Shown: piece after piece, positions 63,691-64,000 of the stretch
Numbering within the stretch: the stretch's first letter is position 1
Layout: each line of letters begins with the position of its first letter
Assembly (NCBI GenBank): GCA_022478985.1
Contig: JAKSZP010009483.1
Span: 1 to 64,000, forward strand
Length of the DNA: 64,000 nt
Direction of reading: 5' to 3'
Source of the DNA: Massospora cicadina
Lineage: Eukaryota; Entomophthoromycota; Entomophthoromycetes; Entomophthorales; Entomophthoraceae
The notes under the pieces: generated by a model
Seen by the model: the letters and a program-made list of their open reading frames with translations, nothing else
The model's database searches: none
Told to the model about the DNA's origin: nothing
Position numbers and translations under genes: made by a program

Positions 63691-64000
63691 TACTGACAAT
63701 TCATCCCTCATTTTGTGGAAATTGCGGATCCTTTAGTTTACCGTTTGCACAAGGAAGTTCCTTTTGTATGGGAAGAATCGCAGCAGCAAGCTTTCAATCT
63801 GTTGCACCTTGCTTTAATGAGTTCCCTAGTCTTAGCCCATCCTGACTTTTCTAAACTTTTTATACTATTTACTGATGCCAGTGATATTGCTATTGGAGCA
63901 ATTCTAGAGCAACATGATACTTTTTAATTGATCACCCCTACGCGTATTATAGTAAAACCCTCTCCAAGGCCAAGCGCAATTATAGCGTTACAAGAGAGAA
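63667..64000 (+). pseudogene. E4 connection and RNase H, cut by the window end
   Basis: VFLGMVGYY, stop, FIPHFVEIADPLVYRL, FVWEESQQQAFNLLHLALMSSLVLAHPDFSKLFILFTDASDIAIGAILEQHD (63668-63925; FTDAS is the first catalytic Asp), stop, then YSKTLSKAKRNYSVTRE to the end. The rest of pol lies beyond 64000. Confidence 0.8.

Larger units (their letters stand above)
59059..64000 (+). mobile_element. E4, Ty3/gypsy element, 5' LTR to RNase H (continues beyond window)
   Basis: Probable 5' LTR 59059-59616, primer-binding site TGGTGCTCCCTGCC at 59621, gag with coiled coil and collagen-like tract, protease with DTGSP, dUTPase-like domain, a long near-continuous RT (63004-63666) and RNase H to the window end. 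The least decayed of the E elements in pol. Inserted in the RNase H of E3. Confidence 0.85.

Noticed and set aside
1..64000. CRISPR array, bacterial operons or ribosome-binding sites
   Set aside because: No regularly spaced identical repeats, and the content is eukaryotic retrotransposons.

Overview
The window is a transposable-element graveyard, most likely from a fungus and probably a basidiomycete with a large repeat-rich genome (rust-like would fit). This rests on the element types: Ty3/gypsy elements with a dUTPase-like domain between protease and reverse transcriptase (such Metaviridae are known from basidiomycetes), chromodomain gypsy elements, and APE-type LINEs with a zinc-knuckle ORF1. 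The DNA is AT-rich, poor in CpG, and I found no convincing host gene, rRNA, tRNA gene or CRISPR. Nearly every open frame is a fragment of a decayed retrotransposon.

Layout. 1-1754: 3' end of a chromovirus (chromodomain, polypurine tract, 1.43 kb LTR), inserted in an LTR whose remainder runs to 2137. 2.3-2.6 kb: SINE copy, then a 46-bp minisatellite. 2.9-5.2 kb: unidentified minus-strand coding relic. 5.2-5.7 kb: 3' end of a different LINE. 5.77-6.6 kb: minus-strand LTR. 7273-12534: full-length LINE-A (+) with a 17-bp target duplication. 12709-17937: full-length LINE-B (-), tail-to-tail with LINE-A. 19.2 kb: second SINE. 19436-24981: complete chromovirus with both LTRs. 28759-29045: full-length SINE with target duplications. 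29.1-29.6 kb: gypsy integrase relic (-). 29.6-44.9 kb: LINE-C (-), split by a solo LTR (32419-34174) and by complete gypsy element E1 (35950-44612), which itself carries a solo LTR (39528-40239). 44917-52235: complete gypsy element E2 with an unidentified 750-bp insert. 53050-59058: gypsy element E3 (5' LTR to RNase H) with an unidentified 1.4-kb insert, cut off by E4 (from about 59059 past the window end).

E1-E4 share the order gag, protease, dUTPase-like, reverse transcriptase, RNase H, integrase (E3 and E4 are seen only as far as RNase H) and all have a primer-binding site starting TGGTGCTC. The strongest new observations are (i) a tRNA-derived SINE family whose 3' tail resembles the 3' tail of LINE-A/B/C, suggesting mobilisation by that LINE; (ii) a collagen-like Gly-X-Y tract in the gag of E4; (iii) dUTPase-like domains with different states of the active-site motif; and (iv) two unidentified insertions with target-site duplications. 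All comparisons were made by eye.
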